Notes: generated by a model not told the origin, from the letters alone. A stretch of DNA of 8,256 nucleotides from Candidatus Methanomethylophilaceae archaeon (GCA_017395275.1 JAFPVN010000302.1:1-8256); one strand, 5' to 3'. Positions 1-6,112 are shown, counted from the first letter of the stretch. Translations and numbers: made by a program.

Positions 1-480
1 ACCACCAACGGGGACTGGGCCAAGCCCGTGGAGGCCATAGACCAGGCGAAGAAGGGCGACGTGATCGTCATCGACGTCGGCGGAGCACCCGTGGCGGTGT
101 GGGGAGAGCTGGCGTCGTGGTCCGCGCGCATGCAGGGATGCAACGGCGTGGTCATCGACGGAGCGATAAGGGATCTGGATGACATCAAGGCCATGGGATT
201 CCCCGCATTCTCCAGGAGCGTCGCGCCCTGCGCCGGCGAGCCCAAGGGATACGGCGGCATCGGCATCGAGATCAAGATCGGCGGCCAGCCCGTCAGGACC
301 GGGGATTGGATCATCGGCGACGAGAGCGGACTCATCGTGGTCCCCAAGGAGGTCGCCGTGGAGGTGGCCAACCGCGCGGTGCACGTCCACGAGAACGAGA
401 ACCGCGTCCGCGAGGAGATCAAAAGGGGATCCACGCTCTCGAAGGTCAACGAGCTCGCGAAGTGGGAGCCCGTCAAGTGA
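1..480 (+). CDS. RraA-like domain protein, C-terminal part (possibly hexulose-6-phosphate synthase/RraA fusion)
   Basis: The reading frame is open from the first base, so the gene starts before the window; 159 residues are visible. A GTG at base 28 is available, but in-frame residues before it (TTNGDWAKP) match the family, so it is not the true start. Seen: WGEL at visible residues 34-37, VIDGAIRD at 51-58 with the R57-D58 pair, GFPAFSR near 66-72 and GDWIIGDESG at 101-110, all landmarks of the RraA fold. In RraA-like aldolases and decarboxylases the Arg-Asp pair and a nearby acidic residue bind a divalent metal and substrate; here E36 lies 21 residues before R57. The tail (EENRVREEI-like repeats ending near KWEPVK) resembles archaeal proteins in which RraA is fused behind 3-hexulose-6-phosphate synthase, an enzyme many methanogens use to make ribose phosphates. 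That fusion is inference because the N-terminus is not visible. Real function could be aldolase, decarboxylase or RNase regulation; the RraA name should not be taken as proof of the last. Confidence 0.88.
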   Translation, partial: TTNGDWAKPVEAIDQAKKGDVIVIDVGGAPVAVWGELASWSARMQGCNGVVIDGAIRDLDDIKAMGFPAFSRSVAPCAGEPKGYGGIGIEIKIGGQPVRTGDWIIGDESGLIVVPKEVAVEVANRAVHVHENENRVREEIKRGSTLSKVNELAKWEPVK

Positions 481-487
481 AAACGAT

Positions 488-510
488 GGCGGCAGGGAAT
501 CCCTGCCGCC
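488..510 (+). terminator. Hairpin after the RraA-like gene, probable transcription terminator
   Basis: A perfect 10-base stem (GGCGGCAGGG and CCCTGCCGCC) closes a three-base AAT loop and starts 8 bases after the stop codon at 478-480. A pyrimidine-rich stretch follows (511-538, including TTTT at 533-536), and a run of six T lies at 556-561. Archaeal termination often relies on T runs, so the T tracts may matter more than the stem. The position, between a plus-strand gene and a convergent minus-strand gene, fits termination. I saw no gene in 481-673. Confidence 0.6.
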
Positions 511-673
511 TCTCATTCTTCTTATCTGGCTCTTTTATACTTTCAAAAATCCAAGTTTTTTATGAAGATTCTTGATCATTTGTGCGCTCCCGTCCTGCTG
601 CTGTCGGATATGGGAAGAAAATCTACCTGGTAGGCATATAATGGTTGACCGACGAATGGTTCATCTGGGTCTA

Positions 674-1612
674 TCAGAGTCCCATCTTATCTGCGAGCTC
701 GTTGAGCCTTCTGATCCTCTCCTCCATCGGAGGGTGGGTGCTGAAGAGGTTGGACAGTCCGCCTCCCCTCAGGGGGTTGGAGATCCACATGTTGGCGCAG
801 TCGTAGATGTTCTTGGGGTGGTCCTGTCCGCGGGTGTCGAAGGGGTCGTTCTCGTTGCGCCTCCCGGCCTTGGTGGCGTTCCTGTATGCCGATTCCCCTT
901 TCTCGATGTGCTCCAATGCCCTGGCCAGAGCGCGGGGGTTCTGTATGGTCCTCCCGCCGGTCTCGTCGGCGAGGTACTCCCTGCTCCTGGATATGCCCAG
1001 CTGCACCATTATGGCGGCGATGGGCATCACTATGTAGACGACCAACGCGCCCGCTATGGATATCAGGGGGTTCCTGTCCCTGTCGCCGCTGAAGATCAGT
1101 GCGAAGTACGCTATGTAGCTGAGGTTGGAGATCAGCGATGCCATCATCGATGCAAATGACATCACCAGAATGTCCCTGTCCTTGACGTGGGCCATCTCGT
1201 GCGCTATGACGCCTTCCAGCTCGTCGTCGGGGAGCATCTCGAGGAGCCCCCTCGTCGCCACCACGGCGGCATCCTTCGGATTCCTCCCGGTGGCGAACGC
1301 ATTCGGAGTCCAGGACTCAACTATGCCCACCTCGGGCATGGGGAGGTTGTACTTCATTGCCACGGTCTTCACAGTATTGTACAGACGGGGTTCCTCGTAC
1401 TGGTCCACGATCCTCGCCCTGTTGGCGCGGAGCGCGTTCCTCTTGCACGCGTAGTACGAGTACAGGCTCATTATGACCGATAGCGAGATCATTATCGTGC
1501 CCATGATGTAGATGCTGAACCTGAAGCAGTAGCTCAGGATCGCTCCGATTATCATCAGGAGCAGGGTCATGTAGATGAACATCGACAGTGTGCGGAGTCT
1601 CCAGAAACGCAT
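674..1612 (-). CDS. htpX: HtpX-like M48 family membrane zinc metalloprotease
   Basis: The predicted protein has 312 residues, close to the usual length of HtpX. HtpX proteins are membrane zinc proteases that degrade misfolded membrane proteins. Seen: two hydrophobic segments near the N-terminus (about residues 11-29 and 33-53), then the zinc motif HEMAH with H138, E139 and H142, two more hydrophobic segments (about 153-174 and 183-206), and SREYLADE at 210-217, where E212 is the expected third zinc ligand. FSTHPP at 290-295 followed by RIRRL near the C-terminus is also typical. All catalytic residues are present, so it should be active, with the protease domain on the cytoplasmic side. The start ATG is preceded by GAGGG with six bases between, overlapping the stop codon of the upstream metallo-beta-lactamase-fold gene, which ends only 9 bases earlier; the two are likely one transcript. 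The family assignment is firm; the htpX symbol is used by homology. Confidence 0.93.
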   Translation of the reverse strand: MRFWRLRTLSMFIYMTLLLMIIGAILSYCFRFSIYIMGTIMISLSVIMSLYSYYACKRNALRANRARIVDQYEEPRLYNTVKTVAMKYNLPMPEVGIVESWTPNAFATGRNPKDAAVVATRGLLEMLPDDELEGVIAHEMAHVKDRDILVMSFASMMASLISNLSYIAYFALIFSGDRDRNPLISIAGALVVYIVMPIAAIMVQLGISRSREYLADETGGRTIQNPRALARALEHIEKGESAYRNATKAGRRNENDPFDTRGQDHPKNIYDCANMWISNPLRGGGLSNLFSTHPPMEERIRRLNELADKMGL

Positions 1613-1621
1613 CCCTATCCC

Positions 1622-2371
1622 TCAGACCGTATAATCCAATTCGTCACCGGCGAAGAAGTCCTTTATCTTATCGTTGGAGGTGGCGACCCTCATCTTCTGT
1701 ATGCCCTCGCCGGTGGTGCATCCGTTGAGGTGCAGCTCATTAATTGAGTATTCATTGACGATGATCTCGGCGACGGCGTTCACCGCGGGCTGCTTGACCT
1801 TGTGCAGGTAGATGCCTCCGACCAGTCCCCTTATGGGTCCGAACCTCTCCTTCACCACGCGGAGCGTATCGCCTATGCCCGCATGGGCACAGGCACTGAA
1901 CACGACGGGTCCCTGATTGGTCCTCAGCACAAGTGCCAGCTCCTTGGAATCATCATTCACCACGGGGGAGATGTACAGGTGCTCGGTTAGCTGTATCCAA
2001 TCCTTCCCGGCGTCCTGCCTTATGATCCCGCCGACGTTGTCGTCGGTGATCAGCTTGCCGAAGGTCCTCTTCACGTCCCATACCTCGGGGACGGAGTAGA
2101 TGTCGACGCGGACGGTCCTGTTGGTCATGAAGGTGTTCAGTCCTCCGACGTGGTCTATGGACGGATGCGATATCACCACCGCATCCACCGAATCGGCCTT
2201 TATCTTCAGGATGTCCATGTTGCGCATGAAGTACCTGCCGCTCCTTCCTGTGTCGAAGAGGATCCTCTTGCCGTCGACGTCGAAGACGAAGGATGCTCCC
2301 TTGGAACCTATGAGGGGAGTGCCGACCTTGGCTCCCTCGTCCATTATGCAGAGTACACGCGCGTGCGCCAT
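1622..2371 (-). CDS. Metallo-beta-lactamase-fold protein with degenerate HxHxDH motif
   Basis: The protein has 249 residues and belongs to the metallo-beta-lactamase superfamily, in style nearest the archaeal group around MJ0301 (dihydropterin-aminobenzene phosphate synthase-like hydrolases). Seen: ILFDTGRSG at 37-45, the core motif SHPSIDHVGG at 68-77, FSACAHAGIGD at 158-168, GGIYLHK at 185-191 and LHLNGCTTGE at 213-222. The normal core is HxHxDH; here H69, D73 and H74 are kept but the second His is Ser (S71, codon TCC). H163 is in the usual place of the next ligand. The family's HCTG element is replaced by NGCTTG, although H190 and H214 lie nearby. It may bind one metal only, use other ligands, or be non-catalytic. 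The substrate is unknown. The ATG at 2371 is chosen because a TATA-like TTTTAA lies 26 bases before it, consistent with a leaderless transcript. It is followed 9 bases later by the HtpX-like gene. Confidence 0.85.
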   Translation of the reverse strand: MAHARVLCIMDEGAKVGTPLIGSKGASFVFDVDGKRILFDTGRSGRYFMRNMDILKIKADSVDAVVISHPSIDHVGGLNTFMTNRTVRVDIYSVPEVWDVKRTFGKLITDDNVGGIIRQDAGKDWIQLTEHLYISPVVNDDSKELALVLRTNQGPVVFSACAHAGIGDTLRVVKERFGPIRGLVGGIYLHKVKQPAVNAVAEIIVNEYSINELHLNGCTTGEGIQKMRVATSNDKIKDFFAGDELDYTV

Positions 2372-2394
2372 GGTGCACCCATGCCGTCATGCGC

Positions 2395-2400
2395 TTAAAA
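2395..2400 (-). promoter_or_regulatory. TATA-like box for the metallo-beta-lactamase-fold/HtpX pair
   Basis: On the minus strand the sequence CTTTTAAGC is centred about 26 bases before the ATG at 2371. Archaeal TATA boxes lie roughly 25 bases before the transcription start, so the transcript would begin at or next to the start codon. The match to the consensus is moderate and the gap to the upstream gene is only 43 bases, so read-through from the TatD-related gene is also possible. Confidence 0.4.
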
Positions 2401-2414
2401 GCTATGCGCAATTC

Positions 2415-3233
2415 TCAGTACAGCGAATCCGGCAGGTCCCTGCATATCCTGAACACCGTCTCTTCCGGCAGTTCCCCGGACTGGACGAATCCCTTGATCC
2501 TCTTCGGAACGGTGTTCAAAGACATCATCGCGCCCGGTTTCGTCGGGTCGTCGATGTAGTCGGTCTCCACCATGAAGCTGTCCCCTTTCGACAGTGCCTC
2601 GCGAATCAAGGTGCGGGAGCACGGTATGGAGGGGGTTACGCCGAAGGTCTCCTCCTCCGTTACCAGCGGAGGCGAGGAGTGCTTGATCACCTTCCTTCTC
2701 GGAAGACCGGCCGAATCCGCCATGGAGGCGAGGGAGCGGAAGGTGTCGTCCCACGACTCGCAGTGTATCATCACCGCATAATCATTCTCATGAGCCAGAT
2801 CCATCCCGTGCTGCAGCACGCGGTTGCATGCGTCGAAGTATTTCTGGTCCGTCTCGAAGTGGGGTCTGCCCACCTCCCCCATCAGCTGCGCTTTGCCCGC
2901 GGATATCATCTCGTGGGCGATGTCCATGCCCTCCGTGAGGATCTCCTCCGCCCTCTCCATGCCGTAATGGGCTGCGAGGGGCACGATCAGTATGGGGTAC
3001 GGACCAATGGCACAGTTCACCTTCAGTCCCAACTCCCTTCCCATCTCGGCGTATCTCACGGTGATCTCGAAGGACCTCCTGAAATCCTCGCCGCAGGTTA
3101 TGGGCACCTCGGAGTACGGCAACGTCACCAAGGTCATCCCGGTGCCTCCGGCGGCCTTGAACTGCTTCATGGCCTCGACGTTCAGTCCCGAGGGGGAGAC
3201 GTGGAAATGGTCGTCGTAGATGGGGAGTTCCAT
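2415..3233 (-). CDS. TatD-related metal-dependent hydrolase (COG1831 type)
   Basis: The protein has 272 residues with the layout of the archaeal branch of TatD-like metal hydrolases (amidohydrolase/TIM-barrel superfamily). Seen in order: DDHFHV with H9 and H11, GEVGRPHF with E120, MIHCES with H157, IKHSSPP with H185, and VETDYIDDP with D225. These are the expected metal-binding and catalytic positions, and GTGMTLVTLPYS and PGAMMSLNTVPKR are further conserved stretches of this branch. All ligands are present, so a metal-dependent hydrolase is likely; the substrate is not known, and bacterial TatD nuclease activity should not be assumed. A TTG at 3254 would add seven residues, but the ATG at 3233 starts the conserved region almost at once and lies about 28 bases after a TATA-like box, as in a leaderless transcript, so I prefer it. 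It lies 40 bases after the ATPase gene on the same strand. Confidence 0.9.
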   Translation of the reverse strand: MELPIYDDHFHVSPSGLNVEAMKQFKAAGGTGMTLVTLPYSEVPITCGEDFRRSFEITVRYAEMGRELGLKVNCAIGPYPILIVPLAAHYGMERAEEILTEGMDIAHEMISAGKAQLMGEVGRPHFETDQKYFDACNRVLQHGMDLAHENDYAVMIHCESWDDTFRSLASMADSAGLPRRKVIKHSSPPLVTEEETFGVTPSIPCSRTLIREALSKGDSFMVETDYIDDPTKPGAMMSLNTVPKRIKGFVQSGELPEETVFRICRDLPDSLY

Positions 3234-3256
3234 GATGCGAGAGTCGCTGAACAACT

Positions 3257-3264
3257 AGTTATAC
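3257..3264 (-). promoter_or_regulatory. TATA-like box for the TatD-related hydrolase gene
   Basis: On the minus strand GGTATAACTAG is centred about 28 bases before the ATG at 3233, the spacing expected for a leaderless archaeal transcript. No Shine-Dalgarno-like sequence precedes that ATG (the preceding bases are GACTCTCGCATC), which agrees with this reading. It lies in the 40-base gap after the ATPase gene. Confidence 0.45.
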
Positions 3265-3273
3265 CTTTCAGGT

Positions 3274-4506
3274 TCAGATCGAAGTGACGGGCAGAGCGTA
3301 GACGCCCTCCATCAGCGGGTACGCCTTATCCGTGAGACAGATGATGCACGAAGGGCCGATGGTATAATCCGATTTCTTCAGCAGTCTGAACGCCTTGAGG
3401 TCATCGGATCCGAAATTCGTCCCGGCCTTGGATTCGATCAGCGTCAGTTCCCCATTCTTGAGCATTATCAGATCTATCTCATTCTTTTTGGAGTCCCTAT
3501 AATAATAGAATCCGGCGGATTCCGTGTTGTTGGAATACGTCTTCAATATCTCATTCACGATGAACGTCTCCAGCATCGGTCCGCTCAGGTATCCCGCCCT
3601 GAGCGATTCCGGGTCGAATATGCGTGCAAGATAGCACGCCAGACCAGTATCGCAGAAGTACAGTTTGGGGCGTTTGACCACCCGCTTGACGGTGGACCTC
3701 TCAACGTATGCCGGCAGAAGGTGGATGATGCCGCCCAGCTGCAGGATCCTGAGCCATGACTCCACTGTGGGTATGGTGACACCTACGGCATTGCATATCG
3801 TCTCGTACACGAGTTCCTGTCCCGTGAGCGATGCAGCCACCTCCACGAACCTCAGGAACTTGTCCTTGTCCTTCAGATTGATTATCTCGCTCACATCGCG
3901 CGCTATGTACGTGTCGAGATAATCGGAATAGAATTTGGAGGTCTTGAGGCGCGGTTTCTGGAAGAGCTCCGGATACGACCCGCGGACCATGCGTTTGAAG
4001 ATATCCTGCGCATCCGTGGACAATGACGTTGAACGTTCTATGCACCTCTCGATGTCTACCTCGAAAGGCGGTTCGTCCCTTCCAGCTATCTCGCTGATAC
4101 TCAGGGGCGACATGCGGATGATCGAGACCCTTCCCGCCATGGATTCCGATACGTCCTCCATGAGGCGATATATCTGGCTGCCTGTGAGGATGTACATGCC
4201 CTCGTTGCTCCCGGTCCTGAATTTTCTCTCGTCGATGACGGATTCGAGGGCTGCGAACAATCCCTTTGCGTATTGTGCCTCGTCGATGATCAGCGGAGCT
4301 GGATGGATGTTCAGGAACAGCTCAGGATCCTTTTCCGCCATCGCCCTCTCACGCCGGTCTGCCAGGGACACGTACCCGAATCCGTGCTTCTCGGAGATCA
4401 TCTTGCACAGGGTTGTCTTGCCGCATTGACGGGCCCCAGTGATGAGCACCACGGGTTTCAATTCGATTTCGCGCTCCACCTGTGGCATTACCGTACGAGG
4501 GATCAT
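3274..4506 (-). CDS. AAA-type ATPase with DUF4143 and PD-(D/E)XK-like C-terminus
   Basis: The protein has 410 residues, the usual size for this common archaeal and bacterial ATPase family. Seen: Walker A GARQCGKT at 24-31, Walker B LIIDEAQ at 72-78, LTGSQ at 107-111 as the sensor region, GRV at 125-127, and the DUF4143 landmarks YLDTYIARDV at 196-205 and LYFCDTGLACYLA at 282-294. Residues about 228-262 look like a winged-helix segment (LTGQELVYETICNAVGV region). EIDLIM at 343-348 and ESK at 358-360 form a PD-(D/E)XK-like nuclease signature with D345, E358 and K360. The cellular role of the family is poorly defined; members are often present in many copies and move between lineages, so this is the most accessory-looking gene here. 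The ATG at 4506 is fixed by an in-frame TAA nine bases upstream, and a strong GGAGGTG site lies 11 bases before it. No partner gene for a toxin-antitoxin or defence unit is visible beside it. Confidence 0.9.
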   Translation of the reverse strand: MIPRTVMPQVEREIELKPVVLITGARQCGKTTLCKMISEKHGFGYVSLADRRERAMAEKDPELFLNIHPAPLIIDEAQYAKGLFAALESVIDERKFRTGSNEGMYILTGSQIYRLMEDVSESMAGRVSIIRMSPLSISEIAGRDEPPFEVDIERCIERSTSLSTDAQDIFKRMVRGSYPELFQKPRLKTSKFYSDYLDTYIARDVSEIINLKDKDKFLRFVEVAASLTGQELVYETICNAVGVTIPTVESWLRILQLGGIIHLLPAYVERSTVKRVVKRPKLYFCDTGLACYLARIFDPESLRAGYLSGPMLETFIVNEILKTYSNNTESAGFYYYRDSKKNEIDLIMLKNGELTLIESKAGTNFGSDDLKAFRLLKKSDYTIGPSCIICLTDKAYPLMEGVYALPVTSI

Positions 4507-4516
4507 ACATCGTTAT

Positions 4517-4526
4517 CCACCTCCCC
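4517..4526 (-). promoter_or_regulatory. Strong Shine-Dalgarno site of the DUF4143 ATPase gene
   Basis: On the minus strand GGGGAGGTGG contains the near-perfect archaeal site GGAGGTG. From the core it is 11 bases to the ATG at 4506 but 7 bases to another ATG at 4510, which is out of frame with the ATPase. This contrasts with the next two genes on the strand, which look leaderless. Confidence 0.6.
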
Positions 4527-4553
4527 GTATAAGTAAAAATCTATAGTATAACT
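4527..4553 (-). promoter_or_regulatory. AT-rich promoter region of the ATPase gene
   Basis: Two TATA-like sequences are seen on the minus strand: AAAGTTATACTATAG (about 4553-4539) and ACTTATAC (about 4534-4527). The first is better placed to give a short leader that could carry the ribosome site; the second would start transcription too close to the ATG to include it. Which one is used cannot be decided from sequence. Confidence 0.4.
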
Positions 4554-4631
4554 TTAATTTTTTACCATTTTTTTATGTATACGTAGAAAGTGTCAGCATG
4601 TAAAGATATGAGAGCGGCATATGTTGAAACC

Positions 4632-4642
4632 GTATACTTATT
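4632..4642 (+). promoter_or_regulatory. Possible TATA-like box for priS
   Basis: GTATACTTATT is the best plus-strand candidate between the ATPase and priS genes. About 25 bases downstream would place the transcription start near 4660, so the hairpin at 4660-4685 would form the very 5' end of the priS message and the leader would be about 80 bases. A T-rich stretch at about 4567-4580 (TTTATGTATA) is an alternative that would give a longer leader. Confidence 0.25.
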
Positions 4643-4659
4643 GATATGCAGACGATGAT

Positions 4660-4685
4660 GCGAGCGGGCCCGTAGGGCCCGTCGC
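4660..4685 (+). other. GC-rich hairpin in the probable 5' leader of priS
   Basis: CGGGCCC (4665-4671) and GGGCCCG (4675-4681) pair perfectly around a GTA loop; beyond one bulged G, GCGA (4660-4663) pairs with TCGC (4682-4685), giving an 11-base-pair stem. It stands out in an otherwise AT-rich intergenic region. A second, weaker stem (4718-4723 with 4728-4733, loop CGGA) ends 9 bases before the priS ATG. Both could influence translation or stability of the message; the first could also belong to a small RNA. No known riboswitch pattern was recognised. Confidence 0.5.
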
Positions 4686-4742
4686 TGCGCAGAGCAATCA
4701 AAAAATAGATTCACTCCCTCTGTCGGAACAGGGCTAGAGACC

Positions 4743-5960
4743 ATGGATTCCAATCAACGCTTCCTGCTGAAGACATTCAGGAAGTACTACAGGGCGAACA
4801 CCCCCTTCCTTCCGGACAGGTTCACCCGCAGGGAGTTCGGGTTCATGTTCTTCGACAAGACCTTCGTGCAGAGGCACATCGGTTTCCACAGTTCCGACGA
4901 ATTGCACAGGTTCATGGAGTCGCAGGTACCCTCCCACAGCTACTATTCCACGGCATACTACCGCACCCCGGACGCCCCCACCATGGAGGAGAAGGGGTGG
5001 ATGGGCGCGGAGCTCATATTCGATCTGGATGCAGATCACTTAGAAGGAGCGGACCAGATGTCCTTCGACGACATGCTGGCACAGATCAAAAAAGAGATGA
5101 TCTCCCTGGTGGACAACTACCTCTTCGGGGACATGGGGTTCTCCCCCGAGGACGTGTACATCACATTCTCCGGAGGAAGGGGTTACCACGCCCACGTCAA
5201 GATGCCCGAGGTATTGGGACTGGGATCCCACGAGAGGAGGGAGATCGTCGATTTCGTGACATCGAGGGGACTGAACATCGATTGGGTGTTCGCCGAGGAG
5301 GCCCGCGCTCTTGGTATCGCCAACGTCGGAGGGAGGACGGTGGCCAACATCAAGAGGTTCCGCACCATCCCGCCGGCGGATTCCGGCGGATGGAGGCTGA
5401 GGATGCGCAACGCGCTGAAGGACGTCGTCAACGACATATGCGACATGGACGTCCCCGAGATCAAGAAGGCCTACCCCTCCACGAAAAAGAATCAATCGCT
5501 GGCGAAGATACAGGAGGACCTGAGGAAATCCAGGGACGTCATCTTCGAGAACAACAAGATGGCCACGCTGGCCCACAACACACAGGAACTGCTGGTGAAG
5601 ATCATGGCGGAGGACGTGGCGATACGCATCTCGGGAGAGGTGGACGAACCCGTCACCGCCGACATCAAGAGGCTGATCCGTCTTCCCGGTTCCATCCACG
5701 GGAAGAGCGGTCTGAGGGTCACCCCGCTGTCCAGGGAGGAACTGACGGATTTCGACCCCATGACCATGGCGATACCGAAGGAGTACTCCGACGATCCCGT
5801 CAGGATAACCATGAAGCGGGACTACGACTTCAACATGAAGGGTCAGCATTTCAAACTCAGCGGGATAACCGAGGTGCCCGAATACGCCGCGGTGTTCCTG
5901 ATCGGCAAGAAACTGGCGGACATCGGCGACGGATCGAAACCGAAGGACCCGTTCTTCTGA
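4743..5960 (+). CDS. priS: DNA primase small (catalytic) subunit PriS
   Basis: The protein has 405 residues and is the archaeal/eukaryotic-type primase catalytic subunit, which together with PriL makes RNA or DNA primers for replication. Seen: an N-terminal YYR region, the catalytic pair in FDLDAD (D94, D96), the nucleotide-binding SGGRGYHAHV at 143-152, RREIVDFV at 165-172, and the third motif from D301 (DEPVT) through RLIRLPGSIHGKSGL, where D301 matches the third catalytic Asp. All three acidic residues are therefore present. The whole protein has only one cysteine (C233), so the zinc-binding knuckle described for Pyrococcus primase is absent; I believe related methanogen primases share this. 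The ATG is the first possible start and no clear ribosome site precedes it (GGGCTAGAGACC), the region being covered by a small hairpin. The priL gene is not in the window. It is divergent from the ATPase gene and upstream of rpl18a with its own gap and promoter between. Confidence 0.96.
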   Translation: MDSNQRFLLKTFRKYYRANTPFLPDRFTRREFGFMFFDKTFVQRHIGFHSSDELHRFMESQVPSHSYYSTAYYRTPDAPTMEEKGWMGAELIFDLDADHLEGADQMSFDDMLAQIKKEMISLVDNYLFGDMGFSPEDVYITFSGGRGYHAHVKMPEVLGLGSHERREIVDFVTSRGLNIDWVFAEEARALGIANVGGRTVANIKRFRTIPPADSGGWRLRMRNALKDVVNDICDMDVPEIKKAYPSTKKNQSLAKIQEDLRKSRDVIFENNKMATLAHNTQELLVKIMAEDVAIRISGEVDEPVTADIKRLIRLPGSIHGKSGLRVTPLSREELTDFDPMTMAIPKEYSDDPVRITMKRDYDFNMKGQHFKLSGITEVPEYAAVFLIGKKLADIGDGSKPKDPFF

Positions 5961-6038
5961 TTCCGGTATCGGAAGTGCCAGCATCGTATTTTCGCTCGTT
6001 CGGATGCATCCACGGGAACGATGTCCAGCATACCGGAA
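5961..6038 (+). repeat. Nested inverted repeats directly after priS
   Basis: TTCCGGTAT (5961-5969), starting right after the stop codon, is repeated inverted as ATACCGGAA (6030-6038). Inside, CATCGT (5982-5987) pairs with ACGATG (6018-6023), and the loop holds a 10-base palindrome GGATGCATCC (6002-6011). The first arm can also fold alone (TTCCG, GTAT loop, CGGAA; 5961-5974) ahead of TTTT at 5989-5992, which would suit a priS terminator. CCGGA recurs further on at 6033, 6040 and 6051. No coding sequence is seen here. Confidence 0.5.
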
Positions 6039-6061
6039 GCCGGACATCCGCCGGAATCCTG

Positions 6062-6091
6062 TTCTCTTTATAATAAGAGAAACCTTTATTA
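6062..6091 (+). promoter_or_regulatory. Promoter of the rpl18a-pfdA-ftsY cluster
   Basis: Two TATA-like sequences lie here: CTTTATAATA (6066-6075) and CTTTATTAG (6084-6092), both beginning CTTTAT and 18 bases apart. The first sits in the centre of a perfect inverted repeat, TTCTCTT (6062-6068) and AAGAGAA (6075-6081). The first box would give a leader of about 30 bases, the second one of about 11. The region is sharply AT-rich compared with its surroundings, so a promoter is likely even though the exact start is not clear. Confidence 0.6.
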
Positions 6092-6112
6092 GTAGGACGC
6101 AGTTCACGACCC

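Noticed and set aside
562..633. A 23-codon open frame starting ATGAAGATT
   Set aside because: No ribosome site, no recognisable sequence, and it sits in the region between two convergent genes.
635..661. TATA-like CATATAATGG and a repeated AATGGTT
   Set aside because: No gene lies downstream on the plus strand before the convergent HtpX-like gene; two copies of a 7-base word are within chance.
3234..3254. TTG start extending the TatD-related protein by seven residues
   Set aside because: The TTG lies only a few bases from the TATA-like box, so the message would barely include it; the added residues are outside the conserved region.
2100..3287. A 395-codon open frame on the plus strand
   Set aside because: It is antisense to the well-supported TatD-related and metallo-beta-lactamase-fold genes and its product shows no family motifs.
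4660..4735. Possible tRNA or tRNA fragment, because GGGCCCGTAG resembles the start of archaeal tRNAs
   Set aside because: No GTTCRA-type T loop, anticodon arm or matching acceptor end could be found downstream; the sequence is better read as a hairpin.
4997..6073. A 358-codon open frame overlapping priS in another frame
   Set aside because: The product is a low-complexity Arg/Gly/His-rich string, typical of a shifted frame in a GC-rich gene, while priS itself is unambiguous.
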